DNA of 64,000 nucleotides from NCBI RefSeq assembly GCF_031457455.1, contig NZ_JAVDWU010000001.1, forward strand, positions 248,001-312,000, read 5' to 3'. The stretch is from Hydrogenophaga palleronii_A (GTDB lineage Bacteria > Pseudomonadota > Gammaproteobacteria > Burkholderiales > Burkholderiaceae_C). A program made the translations under genes and the position numbers. Below are positions 35,950 to 44,516 of the stretch, in pieces. The notes below the pieces were generated by a model. The model did not search any database. It saw only the letters and a list, made by a program, of their open reading frames with translations, and was not told the DNA's origin. The stretch's first letter is position 1. Each line of letters begins with the position of its first letter.

Positions 35950-36185
35950 AAAAAGCACTCCTGATCCTTTCCACCGCCTTGCTCGCCTCCGTGGCCATGG
36001 CCCAACACTCCGATAAAGAGGTGCAGGAGGACATCCAGCGCCACCGCGCCATGGCCGCGGCGCACGAAGGTGCCGCCAAATGCCTGGAAGCGGGCAAGGG
36101 TGAGAAGGTCTGTACGGCGGAACTTCAGGCCGCTTGCAAGGGTCTGGCTTTGGGCAAATACTGTGGCATGCGCCACGCCCACTGA
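35946..36185 (+). CDS. Small secreted four-cysteine protein in the zur operon
   Basis: A 79-residue protein not assigned to a named family. A Sec signal (MKKALLILSTALLASVAMAQ) leaves about 60 mature residues with four Cys at 46, 56, 64 and 73 (spacings of 9, 7 and 8 residues between them) and five His, two of them at the C-terminus (RHAH). The second half is loosely repetitive (EAGKGEKVC and ALGKYCGM). Paired disulfides or a metal site are both possible. The ATG overlaps the permease TGA, so it is made with the ABC proteins. A periplasmic metal or redox partner of the permease is my working guess. Confidence 0.75.
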   Translation: MKKALLILSTALLASVAMAQHSDKEVQEDIQRHRAMAAAHEGAAKCLEAGKGEKVCTAELQAACKGLALGKYCGMRHAH

Positions 36186-36246
36186 GAGCACCCTTGCACC
36201 GGCGGTGCCGGTGCCGCAAACGTGCCTTCTTGACAGCTCAATCGCG

Positions 36247-36828
36247 ATGCCCCGTTCTTTTTTCTCTTTTCATCGGTCATGCCGCCGCCACCTGTGGGTG
36301 CTCTGCCTGGGTGCCGCCCTGGCGGGGGGTGCGCATGCACAGACCCTTGGCTCGCCCCTGCCACCCGGCAACGGGGGACCGGTGTCACCCGAGCATGGTG
36401 TCGCTTTGCCCAGCGGGGAAGGGGCGGGGGTTCACAGCCCACTCAGCCCTTTCGCACCATTGCCCAAACGCGACGACGTGCTGGCCTGGTCGGTGCTGAC
36501 CGATGTGACCACCCGCATCGAGAAGAAACGCATCGTGCCGGTGTACTCGGCAGAGGTGAAGGCGCTTCACCAGAAGAAACAGCGCCTTCAGGGATTCATG
36601 ATGCCGCTGGACCCGGGTGAAACACAGCGCCACTTCCTGCTGTCTTCCGTGCCGCTCACCTGTGCTTTCTGCACGCCAGGCGGGCCTGAGAGCATGGTGG
36701 AGGTGCGCACCAAGGTGCCGGTGAAATACAGCCTGGGGGCCGTGGTGGTCGAAGGCACGTTCCACGTCCTGCCAAGCGATCCTTTTGGCTTCTACTACCG
36801 TTTCACCGATGCGGTCGGCGTGAAGTAG
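36247..36828 (+). CDS. DUF3299-family periplasmic protein
   Basis: A 193-residue protein with a signal peptide ending AGGAHAQT (about residue 33). The conserved DUF3299 core is QRLQGFMMPLDPGETQRHFL, followed by CAFCTPGGPESMVEV, with an exposed CxxC-like Cys pair, and VKYSLGAVVVEGTFHV. The family has no established function but keeps company with LolD/FtsX-like pairs. It starts 61 bases after the Cys-rich gene, so it is likely on the zur transcript, though a separate promoter is possible. The C-terminus (FGFYYRFTDAVGVK) matches the family's usual end. Confidence 0.85.
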   Translation: MPRSFFSFHRSCRRHLWVLCLGAALAGGAHAQTLGSPLPPGNGGPVSPEHGVALPSGEGAGVHSPLSPFAPLPKRDDVLAWSVLTDVTTRIEKKRIVPVYSAEVKALHQKKQRLQGFMMPLDPGETQRHFLLSSVPLTCAFCTPGGPESMVEVRTKVPVKYSLGAVVVEGTFHVLPSDPFGFYYRFTDAVGVK

Positions 36829-36926
36829 CGCGCAGTGCGTCGCCGCCAGCGTGCCAGATGCTCGCTGCAAGCCCTGGATCAACCCTCTCGAAGGCCCGTC
36901 CAGGTGGACAGGCTTAACATCGCCGG

Positions 36927-37880
36927 GTGAATCTTTCTGCCCACCCCGTCGTTGCATCCCTCACCCCCGTCTTTCTGCTTGTTGCGCTGGGCTTCATGGC
37001 GGGGCGCCTGCAATGGATCCGCGATGCCGCCATCAAGGACCTGTCCAATCTGGTCTTTCTGCTGCTGATTCCCGCATTGCTGTTTCGCACCATGAGTGCG
37101 GTGCGGTTCGAAGAGCTGGACCTCAGGCCGCTGCTGGCCTACTTTCTGGCGGCCGGTGTGCTGCTGGCCGTGCTGATCGGTTGGCGTGGTTTCAACCGCC
37201 GCAGTGTGGTGCTGGCGCTCACCGGCGTGTTTTCCAACATGGTGATGATCGGCATCACGCTGGTGGAGCTGGCTTACGGCAAGGCCGGTCTGGTGACGCT
37301 GCTCACCCTGGTGTCGGTGCATGCACTGTTGCTGCTGACCACCGCCACCGTGGTGCTGGAACTGGCGGTGGCGCGTGAGAACCGCCAGGCCGGCGCCGAG
37401 CAGCCGCACCTGCTGGCCACCACCTGGTCCGCCTTCAAGAGCGCGCTGATCCATCCAGTGCCTTTGCCCATCATTTGCGGCCTGCTGTTTGCGCAGACCG
37501 GGTGGAGCTTGCCCACGGTGATCGACCGCCCGCTGCAGTTGCTGGGCAATGCCTTTGGTCCACTGGCGCTGGTGCTGGTGGGTATCACGCTGGCGCGAAC
37601 GCCGCTTACCGGCCACTGGCAGTCGGCGTTGTGGGCCACGCTGTCCAAAAACCTGGTGTTGCCCGTGATGGTCGGCGTCAGCGCCTGGGCGTTTGGTATC
37701 ACCGGCCTGCCGTTGACGGTGATGGTGGTGGCCGCCGCACTGCCGACCGGCGCCAACGTGTTTCTGTTCGCACAGCGCTACGAAGTGGCACAGGAAACCA
37801 CCACCGCCAGCATGGGTGTGTCCACCGTTGCTGCGCTGCTCACCTTGAGCCTGGTGATGCTGGTGATGTCGTGGTGGTGA
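36927..37880 (+). CDS. AEC-family (auxin efflux carrier type) transporter
   Basis: A 317-residue protein with ten helices in two halves of five, first helix LTPVFLLVALGFMAGRL. The AEC pattern shows in VIGWRGFNRRSVVLALTGVF and LPVMVGVSAWAFGITGLP. AEC carriers move malonate and other carboxylates or small organic acids. The start is GTG at 36927, which gives a short polar N-terminus. It is a single gene, 98 bases after the zur operon, with no clear link to it. It converges on the DUF3999 gene across an intergenic repeat. Confidence 0.85.
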   Translation: MNLSAHPVVASLTPVFLLVALGFMAGRLQWIRDAAIKDLSNLVFLLLIPALLFRTMSAVRFEELDLRPLLAYFLAAGVLLAVLIGWRGFNRRSVVLALTGVFSNMVMIGITLVELAYGKAGLVTLLTLVSVHALLLLTTATVVLELAVARENRQAGAEQPHLLATTWSAFKSALIHPVPLPIICGLLFAQTGWSLPTVIDRPLQLLGNAFGPLALVLVGITLARTPLTGHWQSALWATLSKNLVLPVMVGVSAWAFGITGLPLTVMVVAAALPTGANVFLFAQRYEVAQETTTASMGVSTVAALLTLSLVMLVMSWW

Positions 37881-37945
37881 GAACTACCCCTTTTGGGAGA
37901 GGCAACCAAGGCAACACCGGAATAGCGAGAATGTCGAGCAACGAC

Positions 37946-38040
37946 GTGCCTCATCCAGGGACACCGAAGATCCGGCTCCGCCGGTCCAAGGTGTCGCCCC
38001 CCTCCCAGGGGGGTGGCACCGAAGGCGACGCGGGGGGTAG
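37946..38040 (+). repeat. Intergenic C/G-rich repeat, copy A
   Basis: Shares the block order catccaggg - ccggctccgccgg - ggtgtcgcccccctcccag - gaaggcgacgcggggggta with copies at 47618-47710 (inverted), 49155-49235 and 62216-62410. It contains two strong potential hairpins. It ends 4 bases from the stop codon of the minus-strand DUF3999 gene. Confidence 0.8.
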
Positions 38041-38044
38041 TGCT

Positions 38045-39388
38045 TTACTTCTTGCGCAGCAGTACCCACACCATGCCGGCCAATGCGGCCACGGCGCTCA
38101 GCAACACGGCCCACAGCCACAGGGCTTGCCTGGACGGTGCCGTGGCTGTGCCGGATGGCACGACCGGCGTGCTCGCTTCCGCCTCACTCAATGCCACCGT
38201 AGCCATGGGCAGCTTCTGCTCGTCCAGCGGCTTGTGGTTGGGGATGAGCGTGTTCAACGGCAGGTAGGCCGCCTTGTCGTTGACTTTGCCTGCGGCGAGG
38301 ATGTATGGGGGCCCGCCACTGGCGAGAAAAACCACCTGCACAGGCGCAAAATGCGCCAGCACGACCGGATCGTCGCCGAGGCCTGCGCCCCTGGCGTCGG
38401 CTGCAATGCGGATCTCCCGGTACTGCGCGGCGGGCAAGCCAATCACCGTGTTCTTTTCCGCTCGCCCCTGGTCTTCGATCTGGTACACCACGCCGCTGCT
38501 CAGGTGTGACCACGGTTCAGCTCCAGACATCCGCCCCGACACCGTGATCGGCAGCAAGCTGTTCTGTCTTTCGGGCTCGATCTCCAGGGCGCTCAAGCGG
38601 CTTGCAAAGGGCAGGGTGAAGCGCCGTTCGTGAGCGTCTATTTTTTCGGTCTGCAGTCGCGCGCGAACGGGCGCTGCGGGTGCCGGACCCGGTTGTTCGG
38701 TCTCGATCACCACCTGGGTCAGGCGTGGGGGTGGGCTCTGGGGTGGCCAGGTGATGCGCAGGTACTTGTCGCGCAACGCGGTGGGCGAGGTGCTCAGGGC
38801 GCTGCCGGTGCCCATGGTGCCGGTTTCGCTGCGGTAGAGCACGCCGCTGCCCACGGGCGTCCAGGTTCGAAGGTCTTTGCTGGTGCTGATCTCCAGAGAG
38901 AGCATCTGGTGGGCGGGCCATTCGCCTTCCAGGTTCAGTGCAACCGCAGAGTGCTCGATGTTTCGCGTATCGACCAGATACCCTTCCACCCGGTTTTCCA
39001 CCGGCACTACCTGCCCGCTGGCGTCCACTTGCACCGCCCGCTGGTTTTGCTCTTCAATGCGCAGTGTCCAGCCTGATGTGCTGGGTGCCTGGGCGCTGGC
39101 CATGAGCGGGTAGACGGGGCGTTGGTGGCGCTGTCGTTCCCGCGCCTGAAAATCCGGCGCGCGGGACAGGGCCATGCTGAGCATCTGACCCTCTGCGTTG
39201 AAGATGCGCAGGTCGGCCAGGTCTGCCTGGCGCAAAGTGGCCAACACAGGGGCGGGCAGGGCCAGCCTTTGCAGACCGGCACCACTTTGCACCGTCACTG
39301 GCCACTGGCGCTCATAGTCGGAGGGCTTGTCGGCATGAGCGTGGCTCCAGTAGCCGGCCAGCACCATCAGGCACACCGCCGCCTTCAT
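38045..39388 (-). CDS. DUF3999-family protein
   Basis: A 447-residue protein. The signal peptide (MKAAVCLMVLAGYWSHAHAD) is followed by the family start SDYERQWPVTVQSGAGLQRL. Beta-rich periplasmic domains follow, and a single C-terminal helix (ALWLWAVLLSAVAALAGMVW, about 423-442) ends in a basic tail. Topology: exported and anchored at the C-terminus. The gene overlaps the DUF2339 stop by four bases. The DUF2339/DUF3999 pair is common in proteobacteria and has no known function; a joint role in the envelope is inferred. Confidence 0.88.
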   Translation of the reverse strand: MKAAVCLMVLAGYWSHAHADKPSDYERQWPVTVQSGAGLQRLALPAPVLATLRQADLADLRIFNAEGQMLSMALSRAPDFQARERQRHQRPVYPLMASAQAPSTSGWTLRIEEQNQRAVQVDASGQVVPVENRVEGYLVDTRNIEHSAVALNLEGEWPAHQMLSLEISTSKDLRTWTPVGSGVLYRSETGTMGTGSALSTSPTALRDKYLRITWPPQSPPPRLTQVVIETEQPGPAPAAPVRARLQTEKIDAHERRFTLPFASRLSALEIEPERQNSLLPITVSGRMSGAEPWSHLSSGVVYQIEDQGRAEKNTVIGLPAAQYREIRIAADARGAGLGDDPVVLAHFAPVQVVFLASGGPPYILAAGKVNDKAAYLPLNTLIPNHKPLDEQKLPMATVALSEAEASTPVVPSGTATAPSRQALWLWAVLLSAVAALAGMVWVLLRKK

Positions 39389-42309
39389 GGCTGAACCTCA
39401 GTCGTGGGGTCGCTCGCCACCGGGGGGCTGTCTGCCTTGGGCGGCAAGGGGGCGAAGTAGCCCACCAGCAGCATCAACACACCCACCGCGATGAAGGCCA
39501 CGGTGCGCTCCATGCCACCGGCATTGGACAGGTCGATCAGCATCAGCTTCACCACCACCACGGCCTGCAGTGCCGCACCCGCCATCCACCACGGGCGAAG
39601 CGCGCGCCGGTGGGCCATCAGCATCAGAGCCATGGCCAGCAGCGACCACAGAATGGCGTAGCCGGTCTGCACCACGAAACTCTCAAACAGGGCGTCGGCG
39701 CGCCAGGGCACACCAAAGAAGTGGTGGGCCACACGCAGCCAGACGGTGTTGAGCGCCACAAAGCCCAGCGCGGCCAGCGCCAACGGGGCTTGCGGCGTTG
39801 CCAGCCAGTGCGCCAGTGGTGGTCGGGGCTCTGCGGCAACCATGGTTCTGCGCCACAACAGCAAGACCACCATCGACAGAGCGAGCGCGATTTCCACCGG
39901 GTTGATCAGGGGCACATAGGGCAGGGGACGGGTGTCGCCCGGCGAGGTCCAGGCCAGCCACAGTGCGCCGATGAAAACCAGCAGCGCCAGTGGCGCAGCA
40001 GCCCATGCGTAGTACGCTGGCGCGTAGGGATTCAGCGGCCAGCCGCGCAACGCCCGATGCTCCGGCCTGTGGGCGCGGCCGGCCCACAGGCACAGCCCGG
40101 CCAGCACGGTCACGGCACTGAGCAGCCAGACCACACTGGCCCACGAACTGCGCCACAGGTTCGCTGCGTCGATGGCCATCCACAAGGCATCGGCCAGCTG
40201 CAGGCAGACCAGCCATGCACTGCCGGCGTGCAGTGCATGCAGCCAGCGAGGCGCGTCCGTCGCAGGCTCAACGGTTTCACTGTGCAGCGCATGGAGCCGC
40301 CGAAGTGCCCACACATGCAGCGTCAGCGCGATGCCCCACATGAGCCACAGCGGCCACTGCAAGACGTGCGCACCCTGACCGCCTTGCCAGAGACAGGCCA
40401 CCAGCAGCGCGGGCAGCATGGCGCGCGCGGGCCAGGTGGCCACCTGCCACTGTTTCTTCTGCCCGAGCCAGAGGGCCACAGCTGCAGCAACCACCCAGCC
40501 GAGCATGGTGCTCACTGGCTGCACCGCCTCGGCGTACACCGGCATCGACAGCCCGTTGGCCGTTCCCAGTCGCGTGGTCTCGGTCAGCCAGGCCAGACAG
40601 GCGTAGCCGAAGCCCACCAGGAACATCGGTACCGACAGGCCACTTTCCAGCCTGGCGAACACCTCCGCCCAGCGCGATCCGCTGTGCGGCAGGGGCGCAG
40701 CGCGCAGCCACCAGGCCATCAGCAGCATCGCCAGTGCCAGCACCAGACCGTGCCACAACGCGGGGTTCAGCAGGGCGTGCGCAGACCCGCGTGCGGCCAG
40801 CCCATTCAGGTGCAGCAGGGCGGCCACCGCCACCAGCAACAGCCCGGCGGCCCTGGGCATCCAGCGGGCTTGTCGCATGCCCACCCAGAAGGCGCCCAGG
40901 CCTTCAAGCGCCCACACCACGCTGACCCAGCGCGCGTCCAGCGCCAAGGGCACGGCCAAGGTGGCGAAGCCCGCGCCCAGTGCGAGAAAGCACTCCATCA
41001 ACATCTGTGACGAAACCCCGCCCCGGCGCTTGAGCGCCCAGGCCAGCGTCAGGTAAACAAAGCCGAACCCCACCGCGGAAAACGCCTGCCCGAACGGGAT
41101 CGACGCCACCAGCCCGGCCTGCAAGCCGAAGCCGATCAGTGGTGTGCCGAACACCAGCGTGCTGTCCACCGCATTGCCCAGCCGGGTGGGCGTGTTGCGC
41201 GCGTACAGCACCGAGGCCGCGATGAAGATCAGCACAAACGCGATCAGGAAGGGCTGCGCGCTGGCGTAATGTTCAGGGCGGTAACTCAGCACCCCCCACA
41301 GCCCGGCGACCACAAAGGTTGAGAAAAAACCCACCAGGTTCAGCAGGCGCCATGAGCGCTTGTAGGCAATGAAAAGAATCGCCAGGTTCAGCAGCAGGTA
41401 GTAGGCAAACAGCGCCACATGGCTGCCGCCGCCGGTTGATAGCAACACGGGGGTGGCAAAGCCACCCAGGAAGGCAGCCACCGCCAGACTGTGCGCGTTT
41501 TGCAGCAAGGCGAGCGCACAGCTCAACGCGCAAATGATCACCATCAGGCCAAACGCCGGCAGGGGATCGATCAGCCCATAGAGCTTGAACGCGGCAAACA
41601 CGGTGAGGTACAGCACCGCCACCCCGCCACCCTGCAGTGTGAGCGACAACCCCGGTTTGGCCAGGCGCTGGCGGAAGCCGAACACCAGCAACGCCGCACC
41701 CACCAGACCAATGGCAACCAGGCGCAATTCCACCGGCAGCAAACCCATGTGAGCGGCCTGCCGCGCCAGGAATGCCAGTCCGATGAACAGGATCAGCAGC
41801 CCGACCCGAAGCATGGTGTTGCCGCCCAGCAACCAGGCCTTGGCCGCTGTGAACGCGCCGTCCAGAGGCGATGGGTAGGTTGGGTTTGCTGGCGCCGAGA
41901 CTTCGGTAGCGGGCTTGCGCGAAGCCGGGATTTGCCAGGCGGGATCTGTCAGCTCGGCTGTGGCCAAGGTGGGTGCAACCGCTGCCTCGGGCGGCGCCAT
42001 CGCGGGGAGCGGTGCCAGATCCGGTTGAGCAGGTGGCTCGGCTTCCAGTGGCGGCGACCGTCGTTCGTTGTCCTGGGCGCTGGCAGCTCTTGGCGCCTGC
42101 GCCGGGGCCGCAGGGGGCGTGGCGTCACGGGCGGTGCCGGCTTCGGTTTCCCATAGCTTGCGCTGGGCTTGAAGCCACTTGTTGAGTGCTCGCCGCAGAG
42201 TGAGCCCCGCAGCCAGCCCCAGCATGGCGCCGTACACCAGGCCTTGGAAAAAGTCGTAGCTGGTCAACGCGCCGACGACCGCACCCCAGAAAATGCCCCA
42301 TAGGATCAT
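39385..42309 (-). CDS. DUF2339-family multi-pass membrane protein
   Basis: A 974-residue membrane protein with about 25 helices. A short N-terminal helix pair (ILWGIFWGAVVGALTSYDFF) is followed by a Pro/Ala-rich cytoplasmic linker (about 65-150). Typical DUF2339 segments are present: GGNTMLRVGLLILFIGLAFL, GGGVAVLYLTVFAAFKLYGL and LSTGGGSHVALFAYYLLLNL. No catalytic motif is seen and function is unknown. Its stop overlaps the DUF3999 start, so the two are made together. The sequence is unbroken and of normal family length. Confidence 0.9.
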   Translation of the reverse strand: MILWGIFWGAVVGALTSYDFFQGLVYGAMLGLAAGLTLRRALNKWLQAQRKLWETEAGTARDATPPAAPAQAPRAASAQDNERRSPPLEAEPPAQPDLAPLPAMAPPEAAVAPTLATAELTDPAWQIPASRKPATEVSAPANPTYPSPLDGAFTAAKAWLLGGNTMLRVGLLILFIGLAFLARQAAHMGLLPVELRLVAIGLVGAALLVFGFRQRLAKPGLSLTLQGGGVAVLYLTVFAAFKLYGLIDPLPAFGLMVIICALSCALALLQNAHSLAVAAFLGGFATPVLLSTGGGSHVALFAYYLLLNLAILFIAYKRSWRLLNLVGFFSTFVVAGLWGVLSYRPEHYASAQPFLIAFVLIFIAASVLYARNTPTRLGNAVDSTLVFGTPLIGFGLQAGLVASIPFGQAFSAVGFGFVYLTLAWALKRRGGVSSQMLMECFLALGAGFATLAVPLALDARWVSVVWALEGLGAFWVGMRQARWMPRAAGLLLVAVAALLHLNGLAARGSAHALLNPALWHGLVLALAMLLMAWWLRAAPLPHSGSRWAEVFARLESGLSVPMFLVGFGYACLAWLTETTRLGTANGLSMPVYAEAVQPVSTMLGWVVAAAVALWLGQKKQWQVATWPARAMLPALLVACLWQGGQGAHVLQWPLWLMWGIALTLHVWALRRLHALHSETVEPATDAPRWLHALHAGSAWLVCLQLADALWMAIDAANLWRSSWASVVWLLSAVTVLAGLCLWAGRAHRPEHRALRGWPLNPYAPAYYAWAAAPLALLVFIGALWLAWTSPGDTRPLPYVPLINPVEIALALSMVVLLLWRRTMVAAEPRPPLAHWLATPQAPLALAALGFVALNTVWLRVAHHFFGVPWRADALFESFVVQTGYAILWSLLAMALMLMAHRRALRPWWMAGAALQAVVVVKLMLIDLSNAGGMERTVAFIAVGVLMLLVGYFAPLPPKADSPPVASDPTTEVQP

Positions 42310-42391
42310 TCTTATCCCCCTCCAGTGGTTCGTGCATGCGCCTCTTCAGGGGCGCCAGAAAACTGCTGCTGTGGCGGGACGGATCAGGCGT

Positions 42392-42862
42392 TCAATCGGC
42401 GTCCGGCTGGCTGATCTTGCGTGCTTCTTCTACCTGGTATTCAAAGTAACGCTGGAATCCGAAGGCCAGGCTGCCCATGAGGGCGATCGTACCCAGCAAC
42501 AAGGAAAACACCAATGCGGCGATCGTCAGCCAGTTCGTACCGCCTGCGGGGGCATCAGGCGCACTGGCGGGATTGAACTGCTGGTTCCATTTTTCGCGTT
42601 CGGTCAATGCGTACACGATGGCCATCAGGCAACTCGCCGCCACTGTAGCGCCCAGCAGCGGAATCAGCACCCAGGAGAGTTTGTCGTCCTGCCCGTAGCT
42701 GAGCACCCGGTCTACGCCCCACCATCCCAGCGCGGCAGGCACCGGGTGCAGCCAGCCCACCCAGTCGCCCAGGCCACGCAGATAGAAGCGGTGCAGGCCG
42801 AGCGTGCCACCCAGCAACGCGAGCCAGACGGCCAGCGTCTTGTTCTTGCGACCGGCGCTCAC
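42392..42862 (-). CDS. TM2-domain-like membrane protein
   Basis: A 156-residue protein. Residues 1-60 resemble a TM2 domain: a basic start, a first helix with LLGGTLGLHRFYLRGLGDW, and a second hydrophobic segment interrupted by WW. Two more hydrophobic segments follow (about 66-87 and 112-137). Function not known. The start is GTG at 42862, overlapping the stop of the GNAT gene, so the pair is coupled. The DUF2339 gene follows after 82 bases. Confidence 0.7.
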   Translation of the reverse strand: MSAGRKNKTLAVWLALLGGTLGLHRFYLRGLGDWVGWLHPVPAALGWWGVDRVLSYGQDDKLSWVLIPLLGATVAASCLMAIVYALTEREKWNQQFNPASAPDAPAGGTNWLTIAALVFSLLLGTIALMGSLAFGFQRYFEYQVEEARKISQPDAD

Positions 42863-43398
42863 TGCCGGCTTTCGGTGTCGGTCGGTGGGGTGGTGTCGCC
42901 TGGCCCCAGGCTCTTTTGCATCAGCACGATGTCAAGCCAGCGGTCGAACTTCCAGCCGCACGACTGCACGATGCCCACGCGCTCAAAGCCCAGCGCTTTG
43001 TGGACGCCAATCGAGCCCGCATTGCCCGAATCGCCGATCACGGCCATCACCTTGCGGGCGCCGGCGCGTTCGAAAGCCGCCATCAGCTCGGCCAGCAGGG
43101 CGCGCCCCCAGCCCTTGCCAGCCGATTGGGGCGCCATGTAGATCGAGTCTTCGACCGAGAAACGGTAGGCGGGGCGTGGCTTGAACCAGTTGCCGTAGGC
43201 GAACCCCAGCACCTGACCGTTTTCTTCAATCACCAGCCAGGGCAGGCCTTTGGACAGCACGTCGGCCCGGCGGGAGGCCATGTCTTGGGCGGTTGGCGGG
43301 GTGGTTTCGAAGGTGCCTGTGCCGTGCAGGACGTGGTGACCATAAATGCGGGTGATGGCGTCAAGATCGGCGTCGACGCTGGGACGAATGAGCGGCAT
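42859..43398 (-). CDS. GNAT acetyltransferase, phosphinothricin-type
   Basis: A 179-residue N-acetyltransferase. The start MPLIRPSVDADLDAITRIYG matches the Pat/MnaT group, which acetylates methionine sulfoximine, phosphinothricin or similar amino-group substrates. The acetyl-CoA site is seen as SIYMAPQSAGKGWGRALLAE (about 86-105), where the canonical R/QxxGxG/A pattern is QSAGKGWG. The later VIGDSGNAGSIGVHKALGF is the family's third motif. It is soluble, the first gene of a short minus-strand group, and divergent from rpsP. Confidence 0.85.
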   Translation of the reverse strand: MPLIRPSVDADLDAITRIYGHHVLHGTGTFETTPPTAQDMASRRADVLSKGLPWLVIEENGQVLGFAYGNWFKPRPAYRFSVEDSIYMAPQSAGKGWGRALLAELMAAFERAGARKVMAVIGDSGNAGSIGVHKALGFERVGIVQSCGWKFDRWLDIVLMQKSLGPGDTTPPTDTESRQ

Positions 43399-43454
43399 GG
43401 GTGTGGTTCAGGTGAAGTTCGGTCGGACGGCGTTTGGTTTTCAGCCGCACGGGC

Positions 43455-43460
43455 TATAAT
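43455..43460 (+). promoter_or_regulatory. Probable -10 element of the rpsP operon
   Basis: A consensus TATAAT, 149 bases before rpsP, in a G/C-rich setting. No strong -35 element lies at the right spacing, so the call rests on the perfect hexamer and its position. Confidence 0.45.
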
Positions 43461-43608
43461 CGCAGGCTTTGTGGCGTTTCGCTGGCCGGGTGGTCAGTCG
43501 TGTGTCTCAAGCGCTGCAATCAAGCGGGTTGTTGTGTCGGATGTGTTGCATCCCGCAAGAACCCGGTGAAGTACCGATTTTGGTACCTCTCCACCCGAAG
43601 GATAAATC

Positions 43609-43863
43609 ATGGTCGTCATCCGACTTTCCCGCGGCGGTGCAAAAGCCCGTCCGTTCTACAACATCGTCGTTGCCGACAAGCGCAACCGCCGTGATGGCCG
43701 CTTCATCGAGCGCATCGGTTTCTACAACCCGCTGGCCCGCGGTGGTGAAGAGCCGCTGCGTATCGCCATGGACCGCCTGACCTACTGGACCGGCGTGGGT
43801 GCCACCCCGTCCGACACCGTGGCTCGTCTGGTCAAGCAGAACGCCGAGAAGGCCGCAGCCTGA
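43609..43863 (+). CDS. rpsP: 30S ribosomal protein S16
   Basis: An 84-residue small-subunit protein. MVVIRLSRGGAKARPFYNIV and KRNRRDGRFIERIGFYNPLA are the bS16 signature, and length matches the family. GAAGGA sits eight bases before the ATG. It is the first gene of the rpsP-rimM-trmD-rplS ribosome/tRNA-modification series. Confidence 0.98.
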   Translation: MVVIRLSRGGAKARPFYNIVVADKRNRRDGRFIERIGFYNPLARGGEEPLRIAMDRLTYWTGVGATPSDTVARLVKQNAEKAAA

Positions 43864-43894
43864 TCCTCGGGCTGCTCCGTCCGGTGAAATTCTG

Positions 43895-44494
43895 GTGAGC
43901 AGCCCTTTGCCCGCGCCCTTCACCGCATCGGTCCTTCCGGACGATGCTGTCGAACTGGGGCGCATCCAGGAGGCCTGGGGCATCAAAGGATGGATGCGCA
44001 TCCATCCCCACAGCACCGACACACAGGCGCTGTTTGCCTCCCCCCAATGGTTTCTTCAGCCACCCGAAGCCCGCTTCGCGCGTGGCTTTTCGGCGTTTTC
44101 CTGCAGCGTTTCGGTCACCGTGGCCGACATCAAAATGCATGCGGACGGCGTGGTTGCCCGATTTGAAGGCATGGACGACCGCAGCGCTGCCGAAGCGCTC
44201 AAGGGCGTCCGCATCTTTGTGCCCCGCAGCGTGTTCCCGCCCACACCCGAAGGCGAGTACTACTGGGTCGACCTGATCGGCCTCGACGTGGTCAATCGCG
44301 AAGGCGAGCACATGGGCGTGGTGCGCGATCTCATGTCGACCGGCCCCAACGCCGTGCTGGTGCTCGAATACACCGACACCATCGATGGTGTTGAGCAAAC
44401 GGCAGAACGCATGATCCCTTTCGTTGCGGCCTACGTGGACGATGTGGATCGGGCTGCTCGTCGCATCACCGTCGACTGGCAAAAAGACTATTGA
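43895..44494 (+). CDS. rimM: 16S rRNA processing protein RimM
   Basis: Helps mature the 30S subunit head by binding S19. About 199 residues, with the N-terminal domain GRIQEAWGIKGWMRIHPHST (about 21-40) and a C-terminal PRC-barrel domain (YYWVDLIGLDVVNREGEHMG and ERMIPFVAAYVDDVD). The start is taken as GTG at 43895, which leaves about 20 residues before the conserved domain; in-frame starts upstream run into rpsP. It lies 31 bases after rpsP and 22 bases before trmD. Confidence 0.93.
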   Translation: MSSPLPAPFTASVLPDDAVELGRIQEAWGIKGWMRIHPHSTDTQALFASPQWFLQPPEARFARGFSAFSCSVSVTVADIKMHADGVVARFEGMDDRSAAEALKGVRIFVPRSVFPPTPEGEYYWVDLIGLDVVNREGEHMGVVRDLMSTGPNAVLVLEYTDTIDGVEQTAERMIPFVAAYVDDVDRAARRITVDWQKDY

Positions 44495-44516
44495 ATCCCC
44501 GGGGGACAATACCCTC

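Noticed and set aside
39610..41010. A plus-strand frame of 466 codons, rich in Gln and His, opposite the DUF2339 gene
   Set aside because: The Gln/His/Arg richness is the expected complement of a Leu/Trp/Ala-rich membrane protein; no start signal or domain.
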